From: Anaerolineaceae bacterium
GTDB taxonomy: Bacteria > Chloroflexota > Anaerolineae > Aggregatilineales > Phototrophicaceae
Direction: 5' to 3'
NCBI GenBank assembly: GCA_002699585.1
Contig: PABP01000038.1
Location: forward strand, 868,001 to 932,000
Length of the DNA: 64,000 nucleotides
Of this stretch, positions 53,958-62,830 are shown in pieces. The first letter of the stretch is position 1; each line of letters starts with the position of its first letter. The notes under the pieces are model-generated. The model had not been told where the DNA came from, did not search any database, and saw only the letters and a program-made list of their open reading frames with translations. The position numbers and the translations under genes are program-made.

Positions 53958-54066
53958 AGTGCTGAGTGCTGAGTAACGAGTGCTGAGTGAAAGAAAAAGA
54001 TTTACCACAAAGGCACAAAGAGCACAAAGAAAAGCAGTGCTGAGGATTGAGTCACAAGTGCTGAGA
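53958..54066. repeat. Dispersed intergenic repeat, copy 2 (inverted relative to copy 1)
   Basis: AGTGCTGAGTG-type units (53958-53990 and 54034-54066) frame TTTACCACAAAGGCACAAAG and AGCACAAAG (54001-54030). The reverse complement matches 621-758 in motif order. It lies between dnaN and its terminator. Confidence 0.6.
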
Positions 54067-54092
54067 GGCGAGCCTGCGGGTTCGCCTTTTTT
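54066..54092 (+). terminator. Terminator of dnaN
   Basis: AGGCGAGCC pairs with GGTTCGCCT (one G-U) around a 4-base loop and is followed by TTTTT. Confidence 0.85.
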
Positions 54093-54107
54093 CTTGGTCA
54101 GGCACTA

Positions 54108-54575
54108 TTAGGCGATGTAGAATGCTACGGAGGGCGGCAGCTCTTTTTCCATTGTGTTGAAATAGATGACCAACTTACCCAGGAAAATCATGGCCGCTTC
54201 CACATAAATCTGGAATTGCTCGCGGACGCTGCGCATCACTTGATTGGGACGCTCAACTTGCTGTTGGAAATCATCTTCGGTGAGTGAGCGCAAAATCGTG
54301 AGTATCTGACTATCGGTCTCTTTAAATCTTTCCCGAAGCATACTCATGCTTATAGGTTTTTCACTAGTCTGTGACGATGTCCCTGGATCAAATTTGAGTG
54401 TGTGCAATGACTGAATGTAATCGACCTGAGTATCCGCAAAGGCCATGAATAGCTGCCATAGTGTGATGTTACTTCCACCAGGGGAAAAGTTAAGGTCCGC
54501 ATCGTTTACTCGGTCTAGTGCCCCATCGCGCATCATGTGCATCGCGGTAATGTATGTCTCAATTTGTTCAGCCAA
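54108..54575 (-). CDS. DinB-like small helical protein
   Basis: About 155 residues, mostly helical, with a general DinB/YfiT-like layout: MRDGALDRVNDADLNFSPGGSNITLWQLFMAFADTQVDYIQSL and later VREQFQIYVEAAMIFLGKLVIYFNTM. The usual metal His triad is not complete: the position of H-x-x-x-H is FADTQVDY, and no late HGE-type motif is seen, so it may lack metal. The TTG at 54575 has GGAG 8 bases upstream and starts in front of AEQIETYI; a GTG at 54599 is an alternative. The ATG at 54695 would run far into radA. It follows radA on the same strand after about 43 bases. Confidence 0.7.
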   Translation of the reverse strand: MAEQIETYITAMHMMRDGALDRVNDADLNFSPGGSNITLWQLFMAFADTQVDYIQSLHTLKFDPGTSSQTSEKPISMSMLRERFKETDSQILTILRSLTEDDFQQQVERPNQVMRSVREQFQIYVEAAMIFLGKLVIYFNTMEKELPPSVAFYIA

Positions 54576-54618
54576 ATCATTGTCTCCAATGGTATGCACC
54601 AACGTATGATGATGATTG

Positions 54619-56004
54619 TCACTCCTTGGGAATGACGGCATCCATCGCTTCGGCGATGTTGCGCACCTGGATGAGCTGCAAGCCCTTGGGCACATCTTCC
54701 AGCTTGCGACGCGTCTTGGGCATCAGCACGCGCTTGAAGCCAATCTTAGCAGCTTCGTTGAGGCGCATACTCATTTGATTGACCGTGCGCACTTCCCCAC
54801 TCAGGCCAATTTCGCCAATAATAGCCACATCGGCAGGCAACGGACGATCATAGTAGCTGCTGGCAATCGCCAGGGCCATCGCCAGATCGCTGGCGGGTTC
54901 ACTGATTTTGAGGCCGCCGACGATATTCACGAAAATATCCTGCTCATACAGTCGCAGGCCCATGCGCTTGCTGAGCACGGCACTCACTAGCAGTAAACGG
55001 CTCATATCGACGCCGTTGGGAGTGCGACGGGCATTACCGAAGGCGGTCGGGTTGGTCAGCGCCTGGACTTCGACCAGCAGCGGGCGGGTGCCTTCCATCG
55101 TCACAGCGATGCCGCTACCAGGGGCATTAATCACGCGCTCGGCCAAAAAGGCCTCACTCGGATTAGGCACTTCCACCATGCCCCTACCGATCATCTCAAA
55201 CACGCCAACTTCGCTGGTCGCACCGAAGCGGTTCTTCACGCTGCGCAGCAAGCGGAACGTCTGGAAGGGGTCGCCTTCTAGGAACAGCACCGTATCGACG
55301 ATGTGCTCCAAAACGCGCGGGCCAGCAATACTGCCCTCTTTGGTCACATGGCCAATCAATATCACGCTGATGCCGGTCGTCTTGGCGAGTCCCTGTAAGC
55401 GGCTGGCGCACTCGCGCACCTGGCTGACCAGACCGGGCGAGCTATCCAGTTCATCAGTATATGTGGTCTGGATACTATCGATAATCAGGATTTCCGGGCC
55501 GACTTCCTGCACATGGCCGAGGATTGTTGTCAGGTTAGTTTCCGTTAGCAGGAACAGGTCATGCGCTTCGATCTGTAGGCGTTCCGCGCGCATCTTGATC
55601 TGACGGGCGCTTTCTTCACCGCTGACGTAGAGCACTCGGCCATGCTGGTTGGCCATCAGCCCACTGAATTGGGTCATGAGCGTACTTTTGCCCGCGCCCG
55701 GTTCGCCACCCAACAGCGTAATGCTACCGGGAACCAGTCCGCCGCCTAGCACGCGGCTGAACTCCTGCATGGGGACAGCCATGCGCGATTCCTGGGCCAT
55801 ATCGACTTCCGCAAGGCGGCGCGGTTCACTGCGGGGTGCGCCCACGATCTGGCGGCTGGCTTGCTTGGCGCTCTTCTTAACGGGAGCAGCGACGACCTCT
55901 TCAGTTATGGTGCCGAATTCACCGCAGTTGGGGCAGCGGCCCATCATCCTTGGACCTTGCCAACCGCAATTCTGACATACGTATTTGCTACGTGTTTTTG
56001 CCAT
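54619..56004 (-). CDS. radA: DNA repair protein RadA
   Basis: A 461-residue RecA-like ATPase that processes recombination intermediates. The N-terminal zinc finger is YVCQNCGWQGPRMMGRCPNCG (C4). The ATPase core has the Walker A GGEPGAGKSTL and the RadA motif KNRFGATSEVG. The C-terminal Lon-type domain has DLAMALAIASSYYDRPLP and GEIGLSGEVRTVNQM. The ATG at 56004 was chosen as it begins just before the zinc finger; 56016 adds four residues. The region after the stop carries a DinB-like gene. dnaN lies just beyond on the other strand. Confidence 0.96.
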   Translation of the reverse strand: MAKTRSKYVCQNCGWQGPRMMGRCPNCGEFGTITEEVVAAPVKKSAKQASRQIVGAPRSEPRRLAEVDMAQESRMAVPMQEFSRVLGGGLVPGSITLLGGEPGAGKSTLMTQFSGLMANQHGRVLYVSGEESARQIKMRAERLQIEAHDLFLLTETNLTTILGHVQEVGPEILIIDSIQTTYTDELDSSPGLVSQVRECASRLQGLAKTTGISVILIGHVTKEGSIAGPRVLEHIVDTVLFLEGDPFQTFRLLRSVKNRFGATSEVGVFEMIGRGMVEVPNPSEAFLAERVINAPGSGIAVTMEGTRPLLVEVQALTNPTAFGNARRTPNGVDMSRLLLVSAVLSKRMGLRLYEQDIFVNIVGGLKISEPASDLAMALAIASSYYDRPLPADVAIIGEIGLSGEVRTVNQMSMRLNEAAKIGFKRVLMPKTRRKLEDVPKGLQLIQVRNIAEAMDAVIPKE

Positions 56005-56202
56005 AAATCCATCCACTTATCGGAACGTTTGTGCGATAAAGTATAGCATAATCCGGCCTATGCGAAGATAGTGAGTACGATTTCGTTCACTTTTAAGGGA
56101 CAAGACCGAGTTTGTCGATCATAATAGGGTTATTATGAGAGTCGAAGTGTTTATCTTACACAATATTCCCGATCAATCATCTGCAATTACGACAGAGTCG
56201 CC

Positions 56203-58008
56203 ATGACACGTTTTTCAGCATCAAACCCGGTGCGCAAGGCAGCGCTTAATCTAGGCCAAAAGCTCTACGCTTTCCTTATGATTGTCTGGGAAAAGTGGGG
56301 AGAGCCTGTTTATGCCTTTGAGCAGGAGAGCGAACTGTACCGCACGCGTTTTGTGTCCGCGAGTTTGCTATCTCTGGCGTTCCTGGCAGGGGGCATCCTG
56401 CCGCTGCGGTACATTCTGCTGCCGCTAGACGACCAAACCATTTTGCGCGCGAGTATTGCCCTTGTTGCTGGGCTTATCCTGCTCATTGCACAACGGTTTG
56501 CCTATCATGGGCGCTACATGCTGGCCAGTTGGATTGCGATTTTGACGGCAAGCAGCGCTGTGACAGTTGCAGGCGTCTTCATCTTAGGGCGTGTCGATTC
56601 ACTTTATTTCTTTATGATTGTACCCGTCTACGCAGCGGCGATTATGCCTGTCCGGCGATTGATTGAAATTACGGCTATCCACAGCATTGCCATGCTGCTT
56701 ATCGCCACAATTGCAGGCCCGGAACGCGGACAACGTATCTTTGAAGAGCCATTCATTAACTTCCTGGTGCTCTCTTTTATGGTGATCTTGATTGTGGCAT
56801 ACCGCAACTATATTGAGCGGCAGGCCTGGGCACGTATCCAGAGAAGCGAAAAACGCCATCGCATCATTTCCGAATTGGTGTCTGATTACGCTTATGCTGT
56901 CAAACAAACTGATGATGGCAAGTATGTCTTTGAATGGGTAACGGATTCGTTTGCAAAGCTATTGGGCCACGACAAAGCTCAGGACATGCTGGAAATTGAT
57001 CTTACTTACCAACTCTACCTCAATTTGGTCATGAACGAGGAAATATTACAGGTAAGCTTGGACCAAGCCTTTGCCGGGGAACAAACTTTAGTAGAAATAC
57101 CCTATCGTAAGCAGGATGGTACCATAGGCTGGATCGAACTTCATCGCCAACCGGAGCTTGACCCCAAGACAGGCGAAGTCATCCGTGTCTATGGCGTTGG
57201 TCGGAACATCAGCAACCGAAAAGCAGCAGAAGCCCAGGCGGAGGTCATCGCGCTACAGCAAGGTAGGCTGCGGTTAATCCAGGAGTTTGTACACGCGATT
57301 TCTCATGACTTCCGCACATCACTATCGAATGTGGAGACGCACCGTTATCTGATCGAGCGCAAAACAGCCGATCATGGTATCAACCTGTCGTCTAATCTGG
57401 ACATCGTTCAGCTCTACATCAAACGCATGACGCGCCAACTGGACGGGATGACCGAGATCGCGGAAATCAGCGACATTATGACGCAAAAAACGTCTATAGA
57501 AGACCTCTTCCAGCACGTGAACCTGCTCTATAGTTCGGCAGCCAAGGCCAAACAGATCGAGCTTGATACACGCTTACCCACAAATGACTTGGCACTATGG
57601 ATTGATGCCAACAAGGTCAGGCAAGCGATCTGCCGCCTGGTTGAAAATGCGATCACTTATACACCTGAGGGCGGCTCTATTACACTCGATGTCAGGGACA
57701 CGCCGGAGAGTACGATTATCCGCCTGACGGACGATGGCGAGGGCATCCCACCAGAGCACCTCACGCGCATCTTCGATCTATTTTATCGGGTGGATACGTC
57801 GCGTAATGTGCATACGGGCGGCGTGGGCATCGGGCTGAGCCTGGTACGCTTCGTCATGCAAGCCCATAAGGGCGATGTCAACGTCACCAGTGAACCGGGC
57901 AAAGGGTCACAATTCGAGCTGGTGTTCCCCAAGACACATATCCGTACTGAGGTCACGCCCGTGATTGAGCCATCTCTCCCTAATGAATATGAAGCTCACC
58001 CGTCTTGA
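56203..58008 (+). CDS. Membrane sensor histidine kinase with PAS-like domain
   Basis: A 601-residue kinase. About six membrane segments fill residues 48-205. A PAS-like part (about 220-345) has YVFEWVTDSFAKLLGHDK and YRKQDGTIGWIELHRQ. The H-box is AISHDFRTSLSN, so the His is kept but the usual H-E-L-R-T-P-L is H-D-F-R-T-S-L. The ATPase domain has NAITYTPEGG, DDGEGIPPE, FDLFYRVDTSR and GGVGIGLSLV. It would phosphorylate a response regulator, but none is encoded next to it. No strong ribosome site is seen before the ATG. Confidence 0.93.
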   Translation: MTRFSASNPVRKAALNLGQKLYAFLMIVWEKWGEPVYAFEQESELYRTRFVSASLLSLAFLAGGILPLRYILLPLDDQTILRASIALVAGLILLIAQRFAYHGRYMLASWIAILTASSAVTVAGVFILGRVDSLYFFMIVPVYAAAIMPVRRLIEITAIHSIAMLLIATIAGPERGQRIFEEPFINFLVLSFMVILIVAYRNYIERQAWARIQRSEKRHRIISELVSDYAYAVKQTDDGKYVFEWVTDSFAKLLGHDKAQDMLEIDLTYQLYLNLVMNEEILQVSLDQAFAGEQTLVEIPYRKQDGTIGWIELHRQPELDPKTGEVIRVYGVGRNISNRKAAEAQAEVIALQQGRLRLIQEFVHAISHDFRTSLSNVETHRYLIERKTADHGINLSSNLDIVQLYIKRMTRQLDGMTEIAEISDIMTQKTSIEDLFQHVNLLYSSAAKAKQIELDTRLPTNDLALWIDANKVRQAICRLVENAITYTPEGGSITLDVRDTPESTIIRLTDDGEGIPPEHLTRIFDLFYRVDTSRNVHTGGVGIGLSLVRFVMQAHKGDVNVTSEPGKGSQFELVFPKTHIRTEVTPVIEPSLPNEYEAHPS

Positions 58009-58185
58009 TGTAGCCGACTGATGCAGTTGTTCAACAGCAATTCTTTTGCATCGCTTTCTGTGTCTGCCCATAATTTCCTTGGCAGGCGCTTGTTGCGATG
58101 TAGCCTTCATGATACAGTCGCCTGATGATTCGTAACTAACCCCTGATGACATCAGCATGAGCGGGATGCTACAAGGCCCATATCT

Positions 58186-58884
58186 ATGATAAATCCAGCT
58201 AATACCCCACGCGAGGCGATTCTATCCAACGCGCTGGCTCTCTTTTCTAAAAAAGGATACAAGGACACGACCATCGGTGACATCGCAGAGGCCGCTGGCT
58301 GCACGCCGAACCAGCTTTATCATCACTTCGCGCACAAAGAATTGATCGTGTTGGCGTATTACGAGCAGTTGATGGACGATATGCGTCAGCAAATGACTGA
58401 GCTACCCTTCGATACTATCGCCGTGCGCCTGAACACCATCATGCGCACATATCTGCAAAATGCCAGCGACCAACGCAGTGCAATGGCGGCTTTGTTTGCA
58501 GCGAGCCTTCAAGAGGAAGAAGGTGAGATTACTGAACGGCTAGCAACACTGCGCACAGCCATGATCGCTGACTTCCAGACGTTGGTGCGCGAGGCAGTCG
58601 ACTGCCCCCGCGAGAACCTCATCGATAGCCTGGGCGCTTTGCTGGCCACGACGCATATCCTGGTAACGCTCTTCTGGTTGTATGATCGGACGCCGGGCCA
58701 ACAGACCACGGATAAATTAATCAGCTATATTGATGATGGGTTGGGGTTACTGCGGCCACTGATGCTGATGCCCCTGGTCAACAAAGCCATTAACCGCATA
58801 GCAACCTTGCTGCTGGCCTTTTTCACCAATCAGGCCATCGACAGCAACGGGGAGTCTAACGGACAGTCCGACTCATTGATTTAG
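58186..58884 (+). CDS. TetR/AcrR family transcriptional regulator
   Basis: A 232-residue regulator. The N-terminal HTH has ILSNALALFSKKGYKDTTIGDIAEAAGCTPNQLYHHFAHKELIVLAYYEQL, the TetR consensus in residues 11-60 (shown by part). The C-terminal ligand domain is helical and hydrophobic toward the end (LLLAFFTNQ). AAGG lies upstream at a fair distance of the ATG. Its target and effector are unknown. The gene follows the histidine kinase on the same strand after about 180 bases, but their functions are not visibly linked. Confidence 0.93.
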   Translation: MINPANTPREAILSNALALFSKKGYKDTTIGDIAEAAGCTPNQLYHHFAHKELIVLAYYEQLMDDMRQQMTELPFDTIAVRLNTIMRTYLQNASDQRSAMAALFAASLQEEEGEITERLATLRTAMIADFQTLVREAVDCPRENLIDSLGALLATTHILVTLFWLYDRTPGQQTTDKLISYIDDGLGLLRPLMLMPLVNKAINRIATLLLAFFTNQAIDSNGESNGQSDSLI

Positions 58885-58907
58885 TTGACGTCACAAACAA
58901 GCATAGA

Positions 58908-59318
58908 TCACTTCAAGACGACATCGTCAAATACGATGGCGTAGTGCTGCTGCAAATAGGCCTGGGCTTTTTCACGAGATGATACGAAAACCGTCTCTTT
59001 GGCAAAGGCGTGCGGCGCGATTTTATTGCCCATGCCCTGCACGATAGATTTATATTTCAACTTATGCTCGGCTACCACGACAACGACTGCGCCTTGATTG
59101 GGCGGCACCATTTTTTCAAGAAACTGCATATCGGTGGTCGTCAGCATATTGTCAACGCTGCGCTCATCAATGATGAGATGCACCGTATGCGACACGCTTT
59201 TTAGCATATCCGCGGATTCGCGGGCCATCTTATAGAGGTCGTCTTTGGTAACATCATCTGAGTATTGCTGCAAAACGACCGTTTTTTGTCGGTTATACCA
59301 TCTGATTTGATAGGCCAT
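58908..59318 (-). CDS. STAS/SpoIIAA-like small protein 3
   Basis: A 136-residue protein with the same pattern as 13038 and 13625: QIRWYNRQKTVVLQQY, a DDLYKMARE helix, VHLIIDERSVD (the H-x-[IL]-[IL]-D-x-R core), GAVVVVVAEH and REKAQAYLQQHY. The three are distant paralogues spread over 45 kb. It is convergent with the TetR gene. A minus-strand AGG stands before the ATG. STAS-like proteins bind partner kinases or nucleotides. No such partner is next to this one. Confidence 0.78.
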   Translation of the reverse strand: MAYQIRWYNRQKTVVLQQYSDDVTKDDLYKMARESADMLKSVSHTVHLIIDERSVDNMLTTTDMQFLEKMVPPNQGAVVVVVAEHKLKYKSIVQGMGNKIAPHAFAKETVFVSSREKAQAYLQQHYAIVFDDVVLK

Positions 59319-59827
59319 AGCAACTTACCTGTATGACATAGGATGTGTTCTAATTCTAAACCTGTATCCACTTGCTTGATTCCAGTGTATTATGAAACAT
59401 GCCATCAAAGCGTTTAGTTTTTGTTATGGCGCTTTACATTGACATGACTACGAGAAGCAGATCAGCGAGTCGTTCTACTCGGTGTAATTTCAGCAATATT
59501 CATGAGATATGCTGGATTATGAGGTGTGTCTAACCAACCACTTAGGGCACAATGAGATTCGCTTTACATCGCAGGATGGAACCCCTACAATGTAATTAGT
59601 CATAACTTTCAGGATAAACTGAATGTTATGAACATAGGGCAAAGCTGCAAGCGACCGTTGTGTGTGGATCAGAATTTTCGCATTGTAGCAATGTTAGCTG
59701 ATCGGTTATCCCCCATAACTTATCGAACAATGCCCTAGATACATGTCTCCCTCCTTGATGGTTGCGCCGGGCAAACAGGCCCGGCGTAACTATTTGGTGA
59801 GGGAGTCCCCTATTTTCATCAACAAAT
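59319..59827. other. Long intergenic region
   Basis: It has no gene I can support. A hairpin CGCCGGGC/GCCCGGCG (59765-59772 and 59779-59786) lies near the right end without a T tract. The rest is AT-rich with no motif that stands out. Confidence 0.5.
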
Positions 59828-60565
59828 TTACCGAATCGGAACCAGGGAGATGTTGGTATTGGTGCTGAAAACCAGATAAGCGCCGCTTACCCAGCCAATC
59901 AGTCCACCGAAGTCAACCTGCCACCAGGTGCCATAAGCATCGCGCCCGACGAGGCTCGCACGGGCACCAGCTGGCATGCGCCACACAATCGGGAAATTTG
60001 TGCCCGGCCCACTGCGCATGTTGAGGTTTCCGGTTGTGACGACTGTGTTGAATGTCTCGGCCAGGAAGCGATCGACGGCTTCTTGCACGGCTTGTTCCCG
60101 GAAATCCTGCAATGAGGGCACATCTTCGGCATTGGCGGCGATCACCAGCGGCGCACTGACCCACCCACGCAAGTTGCCAATCTGGAGCAGGTACCAGCCG
60201 CCATCTTCCGAAACCTGCACAATCGGGTAAATTTCACCATATTCGATGATGGTCAGCACAACGCCGTTGGTCGATGGCGCGCTGCGGACGTTGAGGCGGT
60301 AGACATCCACGCTGGCAACGGTGGCATCGGTGGCGAACTGCGGCGGCGGTGAAACAGGCGTAACCTCCGTATTCGGGAAATAATCCGGGGCGTCCAGCGG
60401 CGATGTATAGACCGCTGGCGTGACCGTTGGCGTCAGCGAGTTCGTGATGGGCGTCGGGGTCGCAGTGCCAATCTGGGCCAGTACGGGCTGCGTGAGCGGC
60501 AACATCAAACCCGCAAACAGGGCAAACAGCATCAAGGCAACCAGCGCAAACAATCGTTTATACAT
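59828..60565 (-). CDS. Secreted protein with two SH3-like modules
   Basis: A 245-residue exported protein. A signal peptide (residues 1-30, ending VLAQ) and a short Thr/Pro linker precede two bacterial SH3-like modules. Module 1 is VYRLNVRSAPSTNGVVLTIIEYG and GWYLLQIGNLRGWVSAPLV. Module 2 is LNMRSGPGTNFPIVWRMPAGA and WWQVDFGGLIGWVSGAYLV. The G-W-V signature ends both. Between them is a helix of about 30 residues. It could bind cell wall or protein partners. AAAGA stands before the ATG. It resembles the modules of 44921 and 47356 but not by tandem duplication. Confidence 0.88.
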   Translation of the reverse strand: MYKRLFALVALMLFALFAGLMLPLTQPVLAQIGTATPTPITNSLTPTVTPAVYTSPLDAPDYFPNTEVTPVSPPPQFATDATVASVDVYRLNVRSAPSTNGVVLTIIEYGEIYPIVQVSEDGGWYLLQIGNLRGWVSAPLVIAANAEDVPSLQDFREQAVQEAVDRFLAETFNTVVTTGNLNMRSGPGTNFPIVWRMPAGARASLVGRDAYGTWWQVDFGGLIGWVSGAYLVFSTNTNISLVPIR

Positions 60566-60818
60566 GATGGCAAATCTTTCTAGCGAGGGACTCGCTGCAT
60601 GTCATGGCCATATAGCACCAGCATAGCCCATCTAAGACATTGGCACAATCAACCCTTAGGCCTGTTTACCTTCTAGATGTGCCCTATTTATGGCCACACC
60701 ATACTGGCAAAAGCAGGACGATGGTCATAGCGCGATGGGTATCCCTTCGGTAGACTCACTCTAACAAAGGCAATCCACTAGACGAATCGATCTAGAACAA
60801 CCAGCGAGGATGAACACC

Positions 60819-61964
60819 ATGCTTGATTACCAAGCCCGCATGAAAACCTTCCAGCAAAATCTGGCCCAACAAGCCGACCTGGCTTTCTTCCCCATTTCAG
60901 CGGATTTAGCCTATTTAACAGGCGTCCCGCGTGACATTCCGACGTTCGGCTGGACGATTCATCCGGGGCACTGGCTGGAAGGCGCATGGGTCACCCCCAA
61001 TCGCGCTGTGCTGACGCTGCCGCGTATGAGTGCTGAATTTGGCGGCCTATCCGACAGCGCCGACATCGAGCTGCACGTTCTGGGCGATCATGGCAACCCT
61101 GCCGATCTGGTCGCAAAAATCCTAAAGGAAATGGAACTGCCCAACCCGCCGACGGTCGCTATCGGTGACCGGGCACATGGCGAGACGGTCGTCAATTTGC
61201 AAGCACTCCTGCCGAACGTGCGCTTTATTTCCGGCACGGACATTGTACGCAAGCAGCGCGTCATCAAGACCGAGGAAGAAATTGAGGTCATGCGGCGCGC
61301 GGGTGCCATGACCGAAGCAGCCTTCGCCGATGTGATCCCCAACCTCAAGCACGGCATGACCGAACTAGAGGTGCTTACGGAAGTGAACTATCAACTACGC
61401 AAGCATGGCTCACTGGGCGAGAGCTTCCCGACTGCGTTTTATAACTCCGGCGTCAACCACCCGCTGATCTTCGGCAAGCGCTTAGAGACCATGCCGCGTG
61501 TGCTGGAGCCACCCGTGTCAATTTTGTTCGACTTTGGCGCGATTTTAGAAGACTACTGCTATGACTTTGGTCGCACGGTCTTCTTCGGTGAACCCGATGC
61601 AAACATTCAGCGGGTACATGGGCTGGTGATGGCCTCGCAGGCAGCCGGTATCGCGGCGCTAAAAGCTGGCGAAAACACGACCGCGCAAGCCGACGCCGCT
61701 GCCCGTAAGATCATCGAAGATGGCGGCCTGGGTGAGGCTTTCCGCCATCGGCTGGGGCATGGCATCGGCATGGATGTCCACGAACCGCCCTTCCTGACCG
61801 CCAGCGACCATACGCTGCTGCAAGAAGGCATGCTCTTCACTATTGAGCCGAGCATCACCCAATTCCATGATGTATCAGCGCGCGTGGAAGATGTCGTCGT
61901 GGCACGGCCTGGTGGTGGCGAGCCGTTGACGTCCGGCTTCCAGGAGTTGATCGTGATTGAGTAA
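60819..61964 (+). CDS. M24-family aminopeptidase (Xaa-Pro peptidase-like)
   Basis: A 381-residue protein with a creatinase N-terminal domain (about 1-130) and a pita-bread C-terminal domain. The metal ligands are visible: LFDFGAILEDYCYDFGRT (Asp pair), RLGHGIGMDVHE (His), FTIEPSI (Glu) and RVEDVV (Glu). These cleave the N-terminal residue before proline or act on related amides. The ATG at 60819 has GAGGA 8 bases before; the ATG at 60810 overlaps that site. A short gap leads to the ThuA-like gene, so they may be co-transcribed. Confidence 0.92.
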   Translation: MLDYQARMKTFQQNLAQQADLAFFPISADLAYLTGVPRDIPTFGWTIHPGHWLEGAWVTPNRAVLTLPRMSAEFGGLSDSADIELHVLGDHGNPADLVAKILKEMELPNPPTVAIGDRAHGETVVNLQALLPNVRFISGTDIVRKQRVIKTEEEIEVMRRAGAMTEAAFADVIPNLKHGMTELEVLTEVNYQLRKHGSLGESFPTAFYNSGVNHPLIFGKRLETMPRVLEPPVSILFDFGAILEDYCYDFGRTVFFGEPDANIQRVHGLVMASQAAGIAALKAGENTTAQADAAARKIIEDGGLGEAFRHRLGHGIGMDVHEPPFLTASDHTLLQEGMLFTIEPSITQFHDVSARVEDVVVARPGGGEPLTSGFQELIVIE

Positions 61965-62025
61965 GTCTCTGTAACTCAATCTCTATTTACACTATTTAAA
62001 AGTTGCGTTTTGAAAGGTATTTCCA

Positions 62026-62670
62026 ATGAAGCAAGCCATGATGTTCGTCGGTGGGTGGGATGGTCATGAACCCAAGCAAACTTCGGCCCGTTTTGCCAAG
62101 TTGCTGGAAGAAGCCGACTACGAAGTCAAACTGTATGACAACCTCGATGTGCTGACCGACGTCGATTATCTCAAATCGCTTGATTTGATTGTGCCCGTCT
62201 GGACGATGGGCAAGATCGAAAAAGAGCAGGTCCAGGGCCTGATTGCGGCTGTGGAAAGTGGTGTCGGGCTGGGCGGCTGGCACGGCTGCATGGCGGATTC
62301 TTTCCGTGACAGCACCGACTACCAGTTCATGGTCGGTGGCCAATGGGTGGCCCATCCGGGCAATGTGATTGATTACTACGTGCAGGTAACCGATCAAGCC
62401 CACGAAATCACCCGCGACCTCAAAGATTTCCATATGCATTCTGAGCAGTACTTCATGCATGTTGATCCGAGTGTGCAGGTGTTGGCCACGACGACCTTTA
62501 CTGGCGAGCATGCCGCCTGGATCAATGGTGTGGTGATGCCCGTCGTATGGACCAAGAAATATGGTGCGGCGCGCGTATTCTATACCTCGCTGGGCCATGT
62601 CGACAGCGACTTTGACGTGCCGGAAGCACAGGAAATCGTGCGGCGCGGCTTGTTGTGGGCCAGCCGTTAG
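62026..62670 (+). CDS. ThuA-like domain protein
   Basis: A 214-residue class I glutamine-amidotransferase-like fold of the ThuA/trehalose-utilization group. It shows [63 protein letters not shown] and [28 protein letters not shown]. The Gly-Trp-His-Gly segment stands where other members have their nucleophile elbow, without the Cys expected for a true amidotransferase at this place, though a Cys follows two residues on (HGCMADS). AAAGG is 8 bases before the ATG. It lies 61 bases after the M24 gene. The substrate is unknown. Confidence 0.9.
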   Translation: MKQAMMFVGGWDGHEPKQTSARFAKLLEEADYEVKLYDNLDVLTDVDYLKSLDLIVPVWTMGKIEKEQVQGLIAAVESGVGLGGWHGCMADSFRDSTDYQFMVGGQWVAHPGNVIDYYVQVTDQAHEITRDLKDFHMHSEQYFMHVDPSVQVLATTTFTGEHAAWINGVVMPVVWTKKYGAARVFYTSLGHVDSDFDVPEAQEIVRRGLLWASR

Positions 62671-62692
62671 GGCGAATGTTTTCCCTAGTTTT

Positions 62693-62718
62693 GTCACCTT
62701 TTTTGCAAAAAAGGTGAC
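62693..62718. terminator. Perfect 26-bp palindrome, likely terminator or repeat
   Basis: GTCACCTTTTTT and AAAAAAGGTGAC meet around GC. It lies 23 bases after the ThuA-like stop and carries internal T and A runs, which suits a terminator on either strand. Confidence 0.6.
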
Positions 62719-62747
62719 ACCAAAAAACACTGTCCTTAGAGAATCAG

Positions 62748-62768
62748 GGGCACGACAATGTCGTGCCC
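62748..62768. repeat. GGGCACGAC hairpin element
   Basis: GGGCACGAC-AAT-GTCGTGCCC is followed by TTACACG. There is no T tract. The form resembles 52043-52060 and is likely a dispersed repeat. Confidence 0.5.
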
Positions 62769-62830
62769 TTACACGTTGCACCCTCTAATCGCATGCTCAA
62801 GACCGTTGATCTGGCTAATATCAACAGGAT

